A DNA stretch of 6,135 nucleotides, from the NCBI GenBank assembly GCA_009782695.1, contig WRIO01000075.1, positions 1-6,135 of the forward strand, written 5' to 3'. Source of the stretch: Candidatus Cloacimonadota bacterium (lineage in GTDB: Bacteria > Cloacimonadota > Cloacimonadia > Cloacimonadales > WRIO01). Below, one piece after another: positions 6,080 through 6,135 of this stretch (position 1 is the first letter of the stretch; each line of letters opens with the position of its first letter). Below the pieces are notes generated by a model. It saw only the letters and a program-made list of their open reading frames with translations, was not told the DNA's origin and ran no database searches. Made by a program: the position numbers and the translations under genes.

Positions 6080-6100
6080 TTTGTGAGAATATTTCGCAAA
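6080..6100. promoter_or_regulatory. Imperfect palindrome in the pgs leader, possible operator
   Basis: Arms TTTGTGAGA (6080-6088) and TATTTCGCAAA (6090-6100) pair across a dyad centred near 6090. Outer TTTG/CAAA pair perfectly, followed by G-C, A-T and two G-T wobble positions. It lies about 110 bp before the pgsB start, in otherwise A/T-run sequence. The half-site TTTGYGARA is suited to a dimeric repressor. Binding is inferred from symmetry alone. Confidence 0.3.
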
Positions 6101-6118
6101 TTTAATTCAGATAGTCTT

Positions 6119-6130
6119 ATATTATAATAT
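6119..6130. promoter_or_regulatory. TATAAT-containing 12-bp palindrome, possible -10 element
   Basis: ATATTATAATAT is self-complementary and contains a consensus TATAAT on both strands (minus 6121-6126, plus 6123-6128). As the pgs promoter it would give a leader of roughly 145 nt containing the 6080-6100 palindrome. Its -35 would fall beyond the window edge, so it cannot be confirmed. On the plus strand it could instead serve a gene further right. Confidence 0.35.
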
Positions 6131-6135
6131 GTTTG

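Overview
The window is almost fully coding. It holds one complete operon-like run of six genes on the minus strand, transcribed from about 6000 down to 1004. A 5'-truncated S41-family peptidase gene on the plus strand (1-843) converges on it. The first three operon genes can be recognised: pgsB, pgsC and pgsW, the poly-gamma-glutamate (PGA) synthase ligase, its membrane partner and the 'poly-gamma-glutamate system protein'. They are followed by three genes I cannot name: a secreted two-repeat beta-rich protein, an outer-membrane beta-barrel protein, and a 94-residue cytosolic protein with a nearly pure Asp/Glu tail.

Layout by region. 1-843 (+): C-terminal part of an S41 peptidase. 844-1003: intergenic patch of hairpins and short direct repeats that looks like a dispersed genomic repeat of the 'GTCATTCTGAG...' type. 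1004-1288 (-): acidic-tail protein. 1302-2360 (-): beta-barrel. 2361-3209 (-): secreted repeat protein. 3206-4327 (-): pgsW. 4320-4775 (-): pgsC. 4795-5970 (-): pgsB. 5971-6135: very AT-rich leader and promoter region with an imperfect palindrome and a TATAAT box. Junctions between the minus-strand genes are 19 bp, -8 bp, -4 bp, 0 bp and 13 bp, so they are very probably co-transcribed and translationally coupled.

How the genes may work together. PgsB and PgsC would polymerise glutamate through gamma-amide bonds at the inner membrane. PgsW, anchored at both ends with a large middle domain, would act just outside that membrane. The secreted beta-repeat protein and the beta-barrel would carry the polymer across, or hold it at, the outer membrane. 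Neither PgsA/CapA nor CapD/PgdS/PgsE lies between pgsB and the end of the run. The arrangement reads as a diderm version of the PGA capsule/export system with its own outer-membrane component. The synthase assignments are strong; the export roles are inferred from gene order and protein architecture.

Organism. A diderm (outer-membrane) bacterium of moderately low GC with classical Shine-Dalgarno sites. The style of the intergenic repeat resembles what I remember from Cloacimonadota and the wider Fibrobacteres-Chlorobi-Bacteroidetes group. That placement is from memory and tentative.
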